Shown here piece after piece: positions 9,055-15,979 of a stretch of 39,545 bases of DNA (positions are counted from its first letter, which is position 1; the number at the start of each line of letters is the position of its first letter). The notes below the pieces were generated by a model. The model saw only the letters and a program-made list of their open reading frames with translations, was not told where the DNA came from and ran no database searches. Position numbers and translations under genes: made by a program. The DNA is from a virus. Location: positions 1-39,545 of IMG/VR virus record IMGVR_UViG_3300042383_000031. One strand, given 5' to 3'.

Positions 9055-10923
9055 TTATCCATAAGTTTCAGACCATTGCTCTGCAAAGGCCTCGTCTAAA
9101 TTCACGGAGTATCTCATGTCCTTTTGTTTACGAGTAGCCCATCGATTAGTTGAGTACTTAGTAGCAAAAGAACTTTGTTGCATTAATTCACGGACTCGGA
9201 TGATAGCAAACCAAAGTGCCATCACGCAGTCAGTTGGGTTTTTAGTATCTGGCTTCCAAGTGATTAGTTGTTGTACCAGAGATTTCAAACCTTCAGAACC
9301 TTCATTAGATGGAAGTTCTATCAAGTTGTTATCTTGAAATCTACCGTCCCTTAGACTGCCGAATAAGGCAGACATAGAGGCCACACCGAATGATGTGTCC
9401 CATTTATTCTTTCCAGTATAGTGAGGATTTAACTTACATCCATACTGGGCTAAATACTGAACTAGGTCAGTGTCCATCTGATACGCCTTTTGGTGGGCGT
9501 TGATTTCAACTCTAAACTCTTGTGGCTTATATCGTTCAACCCATTCCTCAATAAGAGCACGCTCTTTCTGTGGACTTGGGTCAACCATATTGACACAATC
9601 TAAAACATAAACTTTTCCGTCACCCTTGTTGTAGGTTACGGCTACGAATGCCGACCTACCCGTTACAGCAGGGTCAAACCCTATAACCGTGTAAGTACCT
9701 TCAACATGCTTTGGATGGCCTGGTGTTCCAGCCTTGAGGGGTCCACGCTTGCGCATTCCATTGCTACTTCCTGCGACGCAGGTTGGTGGGAAGATGGAGT
9801 CTTCAACGACATCTTCTTGTTGGTAGACCATAGCCCAGATTGACGGAGCAACCTCAGACCTGCGAGTAAAGAGCGAGGGTCCATCCCACTTTGGAAATAA
9901 TCCTTGCTCATTTGCTTTGTCCACTTCACCTTCGGCTCTATCAGTCCAAGGCCAAAGTGTTTTCCAGTTATCAGGCTTCTCGTCAAACTCCAGCACGGCT
10001 GGCTGAGAGAAGTATGTGAATGGAGATTTGCCACCTGTCCATTGGTCGCCATCTCGTATCATCTTATATAAATCTATAGGGGCGACACGGGTTCCTACTA
10101 TAAGTAGTTTTCCGTGCCGTCCCAAACGGGTGATGACTTCTTTTTGAAGCCATTCAATTTGCTTTTCCCACTCATGAGAGTTTGAGTTCATCACCACATC
10201 GTCTAGGATAATCAGGTCGGCGCGAGCACCATAAATCTGCGACCCGAATCCTAATGCTTGAACCGTAGGGTCCTTTTCGCCAGAGTCACGACCAGAGCCT
10301 AGGTAAATCATATCAGCAGACCAAGTCTGCGAGTCAGCCTTATATCCACCGTTAGGGCCAAAGCCCATCTGAAGTTTAGTCCAGTTAGGGTGGCTCATCC
10401 TTGTTTTGATGGCTGAAAGGAATTTGCGTGCCATGCCTTGAGTCTTAGAGACTACAATGATTCTGACGTTAGGGTCAGTGGCTATACGGTAGGTCACATA
10501 GTTAATCGTGATGACCGTAGATTTGGCGTGCTCAGGTGGTACGTTAATAAGAATACGGTTGCTGGCCGCAGGCTCATAGGTCATAGCAGGATGGAGCCAA
10601 CGGGGTTCCCGACCTTCAATAAGGTCCACCCAGTCTTTATGGTGGTCGAACAACTTAGTGTCTAGGAATTGCTCGGAGAACTCCTCAAACGAGATATCCT
10701 TTAGATTGGCCATGTCAGCCTTGACACCTTTACCAGCAAGTCTTGCTTTGTCAGCCTCAGCCTTGAAGTCAGGGTCAACAAGTGACCATTGGCGGAAGGT
10801 GACATCGTTGCGACCCACCGCAGCCATAGCGTCGGTGATGGTCGTGCCTTGAGATAAGAGTTCTAAAACTTGCTTTTGTGCGGCATCCTTAGGGATGTTC
10901 TGCTTGCCTGGTTTGCGTCCCAC
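9055..10923 (-). CDS. terL: Terminase large subunit (TerL)
   Basis: The motor ATPase and nuclease that packages phage DNA into proheads. I place the start at GTG 10923 (622 aa), which has TAGGAG five bases upstream. The longer ATG at 10980 is preceded only by an AT tract without a ribosome site. Residues 13-65 resemble a helix-turn-helix of the small-terminase type (ELLSQGTTITDAMAAVGR), so DNA recognition may be fused in. The ATPase follows: Walker A-like PPEHAKST (129-136) and Walker B LIILDD (237-242). The nuclease domain begins at VIGFDPAVTG. This is the first gene of the late operon, just left of the control region. Confidence 0.95.
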   Translation of the reverse strand: MGRKPGKQNIPKDAAQKQVLELLSQGTTITDAMAAVGRNDVTFRQWSLVDPDFKAEADKARLAGKGVKADMANLKDISFEEFSEQFLDTKLFDHHKDWVDLIEGREPRWLHPAMTYEPAASNRILINVPPEHAKSTVITINYVTYRIATDPNVRIIVVSKTQGMARKFLSAIKTRMSHPNWTKLQMGFGPNGGYKADSQTWSADMIYLGSGRDSGEKDPTVQALGFGSQIYGARADLIILDDVVMNSNSHEWEKQIEWLQKEVITRLGRHGKLLIVGTRVAPIDLYKMIRDGDQWTGGKSPFTYFSQPAVLEFDEKPDNWKTLWPWTDRAEGEVDKANEQGLFPKWDGPSLFTRRSEVAPSIWAMVYQQEDVVEDSIFPPTCVAGSSNGMRKRGPLKAGTPGHPKHVEGTYTVIGFDPAVTGRSAFVAVTYNKGDGKVYVLDCVNMVDPSPQKERALIEEWVERYKPQEFRVEINAHQKAYQMDTDLVQYLAQYGCKLNPHYTGKNKWDTSFGVASMSALFGSLRDGRFQDNNLIELPSNEGSEGLKSLVQQLITWKPDTKNPTDCVMALWFAIIRVRELMQQSSFATKYSTNRWATRKQKDMRYSVNLDEAFAEQWSETYG

Positions 10924-11016
10924 TACTACTCCTAAAAACGGTGTTTTAACGGTAAGGTTTAACGGACAGACCTCACCCATTATATATATTATATATAATA
11001 TATTATATAGGAGGAG

Positions 11017-11041
11017 CGGAGTCTTAAACGGAGCGACTCCG
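11017..11041. other. Inverted repeat between late and early operons
   Basis: CGGAGTC pairs with GACTCCG across an 11-base loop, flanked on both sides by AT-only sequence. It could be a weak terminator, part of the late mRNA leader or an origin element. There is no clean U-tract, so a terminator is not asserted. Confidence 0.5.
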
Positions 11042-11237
11042 TCTATATATGGAATTTATATTACATATATAGATAACCTGTTCATTTAGTAAAACCGAAC
11101 AACTTGGGTGATAATATTTTTTAAAATGTCCGATTTATACCTATATGTACCTATATATGGGGGCTATATAACAGAAAATTTATACGGGATACTATATACC
11201 TCCCCCCATACGAACCTTAATAACCCTACCCTCAAAA

Positions 11238-11271
11238 TATCGACATATCGACATATAGATATATCGACATA
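11238..11271. repeat. TATCGACATA iterons
   Basis: Three exact copies of TATCGACATA start at 11238, 11246 and 11262; the first two overlap by two bases. A partial copy (ATATCGAC) sits at about 11454, next to promoter P1. Short iterons in AT-rich DNA are typical of initiator binding or operator clusters. Which protein binds here is unknown. Confidence 0.7.
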
Positions 11272-11421
11272 TTCTAGGGGGTAAGTGTTATGTCCGATTA
11301 GTGTATTTTGTGTAGAATATAACTATTTACCCCTATTGTCTTAAATATGCGGTTCACGACTATCTGCCCTATATGTTCTATATGTCCGTATTGTCGGGCT
11401 ACCTATATTACCCACCAGTAA

Positions 11422-11437
11422 TCGAACATATGTTCTA
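11422..11437. promoter_or_regulatory. Candidate LexA (SOS) box
   Basis: TCGAACATATGTTCTA contains the perfect 12-base palindrome GAACATATGTTC. It matches the Gram-positive/actinobacterial LexA box (TCGAAC-N4-GTTCGA) at all but one of the twelve defined bases. It abuts the CRP-like dyad of early promoter P1. Binding by host LexA is inferred. Confidence 0.6.
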
Positions 11438-11490
11438 TGACCTATATCACACCATATCGACTTGACTTCTTAGGGGTCGTGTGGTATAAT
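11436..11490 (+). promoter_or_regulatory. Early promoter P1 with CRP-like dyad
   Basis: -35 TTGACT (11462-11467), 17-base spacer, -10 TATAAT (11485-11490) with an upstream TGG extended -10 element. A TATGA-N6-TCACA dyad (11436-11451, one mismatch to TGTGA-N6-TCACA) ends exactly 10 bases before the -35. It reads into the rightward early operon. Confidence 0.85.
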
Positions 11491-11505
11491 GCGCCCTAGT
11501 TTAGA

Positions 11506-11560
11506 TGTGATGTATCTCACACCGACACGACTTGACTTCCCCTAGTGAGCGTGGTAGAAT
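11506..11560 (+). promoter_or_regulatory. Early promoter P2 with perfect CRP-like dyad
   Basis: -35 TTGACT (11532-11537), 17-base spacer, -10 TAGAAT (11555-11560) with TGG extended element. A perfect TGTGA-N6-TCACA dyad (11506-11521) ends 10 bases before the -35. The ~35 bases from the -10 onward (ACGCAGTA, then ACAATTAAATAAGGTTA) recur almost exactly after P3. Confidence 0.88.
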
Positions 11561-11616
11561 ACGCAGTATCACAATTAAATAAGGTTAGTTAGTCCGAACA
11601 AGTAGGCTAGTAATGG

Positions 11617-11681
11617 TGTGATACACTTCACATAAGTTCTAGCGTGTCGGACTTGACTTACTAGATTAGGTGTGATAGAAT
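11617..11681 (+). promoter_or_regulatory. Early promoter P3 with perfect CRP-like dyad
   Basis: -35 TTGACT (11653-11658), 17-base spacer, -10 TAGAAT (11676-11681) with TGA extended element. A perfect TGTGA-N6-TCACA dyad (11617-11632) ends 20 bases before the -35, one helical turn further than at P1 and P2. It lies 121 bp from P2 and shares its downstream sequence, so P2/P3 look like a tandem duplication. It is the promoter nearest to the 11822 gene. Confidence 0.88.
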
Positions 11682-11821
11682 ACGCAGTAATACAATTAAA
11701 TAAGGTTAAGTAGTCAAGTAGTGGTTAGGCTTGATTAGATTACTAGTAGCAGTAGGTCGCCTATGGTATCACGACCCTAATCACTACTTGATTACTTAAC
11801 CCCTAGTGAAAGGATAGGATA

Positions 11822-12151
11822 GTGCCATATAACCCCTTCGGGGTTAGTGGTAGCATTATCACACCGCCTAGACAAGTTAGGGCTAGCGTAGCGTGGAAGG
11901 GTTCACGCTCACGCAAGTTTAGCGAAGTCGTGGTGCGTGATAAGTCGGGCAACATAATCGCAGTAGTCGAAGATAGCCCTGCGGTTAAGTTAGCGAAGCG
12001 TAGTCGCAAGTCTGCGCAAGTCGCTACCCCTGCTACCCCTGCCCCATTAACCGAAGCAGAATTGCGGTCTATTGCGTTAGAAGAACGCAGACTACAATTC
12101 GAAGCAGAACAAGCGCAGAATTATCGTAGATTAGTCGGTGAGTATAACTAG
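11822..12151 (+). CDS. Unknown early protein, 109 aa
   Basis: First gene of the rightward early operon, about 130 bases after promoter P3. The GTG start follows GAAAGGATAGGATA. Residues 1-50 look like a small beta-rich fold (SGSIITPPRQVRASVAWKG, FSEVVVRDKSGNIIAVVED). A basic Ala/Pro linker follows (about 55-78), then a C-terminal charged helix (LTEAELRSIALEERRLQFEAEQ). No known motif. As the first product after infection it could be a small regulatory or host-takeover protein, but nothing in the sequence proves this. Confidence 0.75.
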   Translation: MPYNPFGVSGSIITPPRQVRASVAWKGSRSRKFSEVVVRDKSGNIIAVVEDSPAVKLAKRSRKSAQVATPATPAPLTEAELRSIALEERRLQFEAEQAQNYRRLVGEYN

Positions 12152-12160
12152 ACACCGATA

Positions 12161-12211
12161 GTCGTAGCCGATAGGTTCGGGTTCTCTAGGGTTCGATACC
12201 CTACTACGACA
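12161..12211 (+). other. tRNA-like fold lacking a normal body (not a standard tRNA)
   Basis: A 7-bp stem (GTCGTAG at 12161 with CTACGAC ending 12210) encloses a perfect TpsiC-type arm (TAGGG, loop TTCGATA, CCCTA; 12187-12203), followed by one unpaired A. Only 19 bases separate the 5' strand from the T arm, too few for D and anticodon arms plus variable loop, so it is not a functional canonical tRNA. It could be a remnant, a tRNA mimic or a regulatory RNA in the leader of the next gene. Confidence 0.55.
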
Positions 12212-12230
12212 CGCCATAAGTCGGGGATAC

Positions 12231-12259
12231 TTGACTTGTAGCCGTAGGTATGATATACT
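12231..12259 (+). promoter_or_regulatory. Early promoter P4
   Basis: -35 TTGACT (12231-12236), 17-base spacer, -10 TATACT (12254-12259) with TGA extended element. It starts about 20 bases after the tRNA-like fold and drives the 12284 gene. Unlike P1-P3 and P5 it has no CRP-like dyad at the 10- or 20-base position. Confidence 0.8.
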
Positions 12260-12283
12260 TACGCCATAACGAAAGGATAAGAT

Positions 12284-12385
12284 ATGTTGCTAGAGATACT
12301 AGTAGCGGTTCAGACCTTGACTATCATAGCCCTAGTTGCTAGGGTGAATAGATTACAAGGTCGCCTAGAGTATAGGGGTCGATAA
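12284..12385 (+). CDS. Small membrane protein, 33 aa
   Basis: ATG with GAAAGGATAAGAT upstream, directly after promoter P4. The peptide has one hydrophobic helix (residues 2-20, LLEILVAVQTLTIIALVA) followed by a basic tail (RVNRLQGRLEYRGR), a single-pass layout with the basic tail probably cytoplasmic. The stop is immediately followed by the GTG of the next gene, which supports real translation. Function unknown; small early membrane peptides of phages often act on host membrane or entry functions, but that is only analogy. Confidence 0.6.
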   Translation: MLLEILVAVQTLTIIALVARVNRLQGRLEYRGR

Positions 12386-12595
12386 GTGGACGACCTATAC
12401 GAACTAGTTAATGAAGAATTGGCTAGACAAGCGCAGGATATTCTCGCACTTGACCCTAATTCTTTCATAGATTACGATACTGCTATGGCGGATATGATAG
12501 AACGCTTAACTGCGGTATGGTATAGCGGTTATGAGTTCGGTATGGAAGATAGACTAAACGAAGGTTTAGAAGTAGATGAAGAAGCCGAACTATGA
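12386..12595 (+). CDS. Unknown acidic early protein, 69 aa
   Basis: The GTG follows the previous stop without a gap. The product is strongly acidic and helical (MDDLYELVNEELARQAQDIL, ending GLEVDEEAEL) and overlaps the next gene as ATGA. No cysteines, motif or membrane segment. Acidic early phage proteins often bind host enzymes or mimic DNA, but I cannot say that here. Confidence 0.7.
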   Translation: MDDLYELVNEELARQAQDILALDPNSFIDYDTAMADMIERLTAVWYSGYEFGMEDRLNEGLEVDEEAEL

Positions 12596-12765
12596 TAACC
12601 TTAGAATTGTCTGATAGAGAACTTATAGTAATCAGACAAGCACTACGCACCGAAGAAGAACGCCACAAGCGCAACGACTTTAGGGTGCTAGAATTAGAAG
12701 CACAAGAATTGAGAAGTAAGATAGCCGATAGTGTGATTAACACCACAGTAAAGGTGCTTGACTAG
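12592..12765 (+). CDS. Unknown charged helical protein, 57 aa
   Basis: The ATG overlaps the preceding TGA. The sequence (MITLELSDRELIVIRQALRT...) is a charged, probably coiled-coil helix of about 45 residues. Its 3' end contains promoter P5 and its CRP-like site, so coding and control sequence overlap. No family recognised. Confidence 0.65.
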   Translation: MITLELSDRELIVIRQALRTEEERHKRNDFRVLELEAQELRSKIADSVINTTVKVLD

Positions 12766-12786
12766 GTTATAGCAAGGTGCTATAAT
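12732..12786 (+). promoter_or_regulatory. Early promoter P5 with CRP-like dyad
   Basis: -35 TTGACT (12758-12763), 17-base spacer, -10 TATAAT (12781-12786) with TGC extended element. TGTGA-N6-CCACA (12732-12747; one mismatch) ends exactly 10 bases before the -35, the same geometry as P1 and P2. It drives the amidoligase/amidotransferase pair. Confidence 0.85.
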
Positions 12787-12809
12787 ATAGGCTACAAGGG
12801 GGTGATGAT

Positions 12810-14021
12810 ATGCCGATAGATGATGAAGTGGAAGAATATACTTGCGCTTCTTGCGATTATACTACTACTAACGAAGATGACTTATGCTTCGTAGATGATA
12901 GCCTACTATGTGAAGATTGTAGGTCGTGGTGCGATAATTGCGAAGAATATATGAGCAACGACAGTTCCCACTATGTCGAAGGTGTCGGTGATTATTGCGA
13001 GAGTTGCTGGGAGAATAACACTTGCTACTGCGAAAGATGTAGCAATACTTATCCCGATAGTATTAGCCAATATCATATCGAAGATAGGGGTGAGTATTGG
13101 TGCGAAGGTTGCTATGAACACGAAGGTTCATACTGCGAAGATTGCGACCAATACTTTAGTAGAGAGTGTGAAGGGTGCGGTGAAGGTGGTGGTGGTAGGT
13201 CTAACCTAATCCACCAATACTCATACAAGCCTAGCCCAAAGTTCTTCGGTAATGATAAGCATAACCTATACTTCGGGCTAGAGTTAGAGATGGAGATTAG
13301 GTCGGGTAATCTGCGAGAGAGTGCGCAGTATATCCAAAGCAAGGTAGGCGATAGTATCTACCTTAAAGATGATAGTAGTATTGCTAGGGGTGGATATACT
13401 GGCTTCGAGTTAGTATCTCACCCATTATCCTTCGGTCATTGGATTAGTCAGATGTCTAACCTATGGGAAGGCTTAGAGTATCTGCGTGATAATGAGCAAG
13501 CAAGGTCGTGGGACGCAGAGAGTTGCGGTATCCATATCCACACAAGTAGGGCAGGGTTTAAGAGTGGTGCGCATACGCATAGGTGGCTAACGCTTATCTA
13601 TAAGAACGCACCAGAGATGATGAAGTTCGCTGGTCGCAAGTCTGACTATGCGAAGTTTAATGATGTATGGCAGTATGACGAATACGATAGACCATACTTC
13701 TCCGTCAAGCACAAGTTAGACGGACGAAGCCACACCGAAAGATATTCTGCGGTTAATACGCAGAACGAACACACGCTAGAACTGCGGTTCTTTAGGGGAA
13801 CTACTAAACCTAGCGGTGTTCTAAGTGCTATTGAGTTAGCACACGCAAGCATAGAATACACTAGAGATATGACCCTATCAGATGTTAAGTTAGGTATGCT
13901 AAAGTGGGATTGGTTCTATGACTATGTAGAAACTAACAATGGTTTCTACCCTAATTTATATGAGCGTATGTCCAAAGTATCTCATATAAACCTAAAGAAT
14001 ATAGAGATGATAAATGCGTAA
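12810..14021 (+). CDS. Amidoligase-family enzyme with N-terminal Cys-rich zinc fingers
   Basis: 403 aa; the ribosome site AAGGGGGTGATGAT precedes the ATG. Residues 1-125 hold 18 cysteines, mostly as CxxC pairs (12/15, 34/37, 41/44, 63/66, 74/77, 98/101, 109/112, 120/123), so several zinc ribbons for protein or nucleic-acid binding. Residues ~150-350 carry the pattern of the COOH-NH2 amidoligase family with a glutamine-synthetase-like fold: YFGLELEMEI (154-163), GIHIHTS (240-246) and HTLELRFFRGT (321-331), giving Glu and His metal/ATP ligands. Such enzymes form amide or isopeptide bonds using ATP. The next gene encodes a glutamine amidotransferase, a pairing that implies ammonia or amine transfer to a protein or peptide. 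The substrate is unknown. Confidence 0.8.
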   Translation: MPIDDEVEEYTCASCDYTTTNEDDLCFVDDSLLCEDCRSWCDNCEEYMSNDSSHYVEGVGDYCESCWENNTCYCERCSNTYPDSISQYHIEDRGEYWCEGCYEHEGSYCEDCDQYFSRECEGCGEGGGGRSNLIHQYSYKPSPKFFGNDKHNLYFGLELEMEIRSGNLRESAQYIQSKVGDSIYLKDDSSIARGGYTGFELVSHPLSFGHWISQMSNLWEGLEYLRDNEQARSWDAESCGIHIHTSRAGFKSGAHTHRWLTLIYKNAPEMMKFAGRKSDYAKFNDVWQYDEYDRPYFSVKHKLDGRSHTERYSAVNTQNEHTLELRFFRGTTKPSGVLSAIELAHASIEYTRDMTLSDVKLGMLKWDWFYDYVETNNGFYPNLYERMSKVSHINLKNIEMINA

Positions 14022-14032
14022 AGGGGGTAGGT

Positions 14033-14926
14033 ATGTGTCTATTGGTAGTATGTAATCCTAACTCGACACCGAGTAAAGATGACTTACACAATGGTGCGTG
14101 TAGTAATCCGCACGGCTTCGGCTTTGCGATACAGACACCCGAAGGTATTATATCTGAACGCAGTATGTCTGCGAAGAAGTCGGTCAAGCGGTTCTTAGAA
14201 CTGCGTGAGCAGTATCCCGAAGGCTACGCTATGTGGCACGCACGATACGCTACTCACGGAGTAAAGAACGAACAGAATTGCCACCCCTTTAGGGTGGGCG
14301 ATAGCGACTTGACTTATCTCGCTCACAATGGCGTGTTAGATATTCATATACCTAAGGGTGATAAGCGTAGCGACACTAGAATTATGGCAGAAGAATTACT
14401 GCCACGATTAGGTGGTGTATCTGCGTTAGATGACGAATATGTATATGATATGGTGTCGTCTTGGGCTAGTGGTAGTAAGGTAGCAGTTATGACCTTAGAC
14501 CCTAGTGCCAAATACACTATGTATATTATTAACGAAAGTCTAGGCACTTGGGACGATAGCGGTGTATGGTGGTCGAACCAATCACATAAGCGCACAGTAT
14601 CTACGCCACGCACTACTTCATACACTAACTACTATGGGTATGATGACTATCTCGACAAGCAGATAAGCACAAGTATGGAAGATGATACCGATATACTAAC
14701 CAAGTGTATGTGGTGTGATGAAGATATAGATATGGAAGATAATCCATACTACTGCGATATGTGTATGAACTGCTTTGATTGCGGTATGACTATGACGGAT
14801 TGTATGTGCTACAATGAAGCCGACAAGTTCTCCATAGTCCAAGAACAAGAGTATATAAATCGCTACTTATCAGATGATAATTGGTATTCAAAGAAGTGGT
14901 ATAGTAAAGAGCCACTCGACTTCTAG
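14033..14926 (+). CDS. Class II glutamine amidotransferase with C-terminal zinc ribbon
   Basis: 297 aa; AAAGGGGGTAGGT lies upstream of the ATG, 11 bases after the amidoligase. Met removal would expose Cys2, the Ntn nucleophile of class II amidotransferases (MCLLVV). The family signatures follow: HGFGFAI (27-33), HARYATHG (69-76), NCHPF (82-86), LAHNGVL (96-102) and SDTR (113-116). These enzymes release ammonia from glutamine. The usual synthetase or isomerase partner domain is absent; instead the C-terminus has a Cys-rich ribbon (225/228, 241/244, 247/250, 257/259) like that of the neighbouring amidoligase. A joint amidation system is a strong inference. Confidence 0.85.
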   Translation: MCLLVVCNPNSTPSKDDLHNGACSNPHGFGFAIQTPEGIISERSMSAKKSVKRFLELREQYPEGYAMWHARYATHGVKNEQNCHPFRVGDSDLTYLAHNGVLDIHIPKGDKRSDTRIMAEELLPRLGGVSALDDEYVYDMVSSWASGSKVAVMTLDPSAKYTMYIINESLGTWDDSGVWWSNQSHKRTVSTPRTTSYTNYYGYDDYLDKQISTSMEDDTDILTKCMWCDEDIDMEDNPYYCDMCMNCFDCGMTMTDCMCYNEADKFSIVQEQEYINRYLSDDNWYSKKWYSKEPLDF

Positions 14927-15041
14927 TATTCCTTCTAGCCCTTGATTGCGGTTAGCGGATTGTCCTGAGCACGACATTAAACTGCTCACCCTCTATCTAG
15001 TAAGGTGCTAGGTAGATAACACGACAATGAAAGGTAATGAT

Positions 15042-15320
15042 ATGTCAATCACGACAATCAATAGCGATTACCTAGCAAGTATCGCTTACTCTCTACAAGA
15101 TATTGTAGATGAACTCGCTTCACTTCCACTAGATAAGGACAATGACTTCTATCCTCGTGGAACTATTGTAAAGGCTAGCGTAGGACAGATACGCTTTAAG
15201 CCTAAGTCAGTATGGGTTTCGCTAGGCGACGGCACATACAAGCATTTAACAGGCAAGAAGGGTCTTATTGCTACCCACTCACGACTTGACGGATATGTCG
15301 ATGTCGTGTTCTCTGCCTAA
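15042..15320 (+). CDS. Unknown early protein, 92 aa
   Basis: I choose ATG 15042 because GAAAGG lies seven bases upstream, the same pattern as in the next gene; an upstream ATG at 15027 would lack a site. Residues 1-35 form a helix (SDYLASIAYSLQDIVDELAS) and residues 40-92 a beta-rich domain (GTIVKASVGQIRFKPKSVWVSLGDGTY). Before it, 14927-15041 has no gene, only short inverted repeats. Unrecognised. Confidence 0.7.
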   Translation: MSITTINSDYLASIAYSLQDIVDELASLPLDKDNDFYPRGTIVKASVGQIRFKPKSVWVSLGDGTYKHLTGKKGLIATHSRLDGYVDVVFSA

Positions 15321-15347
15321 TATATACCTAATAACCGAAAGGATACT

Positions 15348-15545
15348 ATGTCATCACAAGATATTGTAATTAATCACGAACCTACTGGTCAATGGCGAGA
15401 AGGATACATTACACTTACAGATACCGAAGATGGCATAGTATCCTATGGTTTATTTAAGACCTTAGAAGAAGCCCAAGCGTGGGCTATACAATTACGGAAC
15501 GCTACTATACAAGCAGTATGCGCACCCGTTCATAGCAGAGGATAG
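15348..15545 (+). CDS. Unknown early protein, 65 aa
   Basis: ATG with GAAAGGATACT upstream. Small alpha/beta protein: a beta part (EGYITLTDTEDGIVSYGLF) followed by the helix TLEEAQAWAIQLRNATIQAV, which resembles small DNA- or protein-binding phage folds. Two bases separate it from whiB. Function unknown. Confidence 0.7.
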   Translation: MSSQDIVINHEPTGQWREGYITLTDTEDGIVSYGLFKTLEEAQAWAIQLRNATIQAVCAPVHSRG

Positions 15546-15547
15546 AT

Positions 15548-15979
15548 ATGAAGAAGGGTCAAGCATCATTTTGGAATTACTATACTGTCAATCGTGGCAG
15601 TAAAGAGAATAAAGATATACTAAGTAAGAATGGATTGTGTCGCAATAGCGATGACCCTGACCTGTGGTTCTCTGATGAAGTAGAACAGGATAGGTCGGGC
15701 AGACCTTCTCTTAAAGAGAGTGAGATGTTAATCACTAGAACTATACAAGCACTAAAGATATGTGATATGTGTAGTGTTAAGGACTTATGTTTAGAAGAAG
15801 GTATGCGTAAGGATAACTTGGAGCACGGAGTATGGGGCGGTGTTATGGCAGGTGAAAGAATGCTTGCTGCCGAATTGCCAATACTCGGCTTCGATAGAAG
15901 CAAGAAGATTACCTTTGCCAATAAGGTGAGGAATAGAATAAAGTTCGACAGAGAGGAAAGATATGAGAAACAAGTATAG
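15548..15979 (+). CDS. whiB: WhiB-family iron-sulfur transcription regulator
   Basis: 143 aa. The four cluster-binding cysteines follow the WhiB layout: Cys31, then Cys72-x2-Cys75-x5-Cys81. DPDLWF (36-41) follows the first Cys, and the diagnostic turn GVWGG is at 94-98, followed by a basic C-terminal region (SKKITFANKVRNRIKF) for DNA contact. WhiB proteins bind a [4Fe-4S] cluster, usually contact the primary sigma factor and occur only in Actinobacteria and their phages, so this fixes the host phylum. In mycobacteriophage TM4 a WhiB homologue interferes with host WhiB2. Here it lies in the early operon, so control of host or phage transcription is likely. It overlaps the next gene by 17 bases. 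Confidence 0.93.
   Translation: MKKGQASFWNYYTVNRGSKENKDILSKNGLCRNSDDPDLWFSDEVEQDRSGRPSLKESEMLITRTIQALKICDMCSVKDLCLEEGMRKDNLEHGVWGGVMAGERMLAAELPILGFDRSKKITFANKVRNRIKFDREERYEKQV

Larger units (their letters stand above)
10924..11460. other. AT-rich intergenic control region, left half
   Basis: No gene is visible here. It holds an alternating A/T tract (10981-11010), a GC hairpin, short TATCGACATA iterons, repeated CCTATAT motifs and a LexA-like palindrome. It separates the divergent late (leftward) and early (rightward) operons. I found no convincing housekeeping -35/-10 pair pointing toward terL, which would fit late promoters read by the phage sigma factor. The iterons and AT-richness make it the best candidate for a replication origin. 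Confidence 0.6.

Noticed and set aside
9055-10980. ATG at 10980 as the TerL start
   Set aside because: It is preceded only by an A/T tract, while GTG 10923 has TAGGAG at proper spacing.
10981-11460. Housekeeping promoter pointing to terL
   Set aside because: No -35/-10 pair with acceptable spacing was found on the minus strand; the A/T tract alone is not enough.
12161-12211. Complete tRNA gene
   Set aside because: Acceptor and T arms are perfect, but there is no room for D and anticodon arms, and upstream bases do not provide an alternative cloverleaf that I could fold.
12205-12259. CRP-like site in front of promoter P4
   Set aside because: The bases at the 10- and 20-base positions do not match TGTGA-N6-TCACA.
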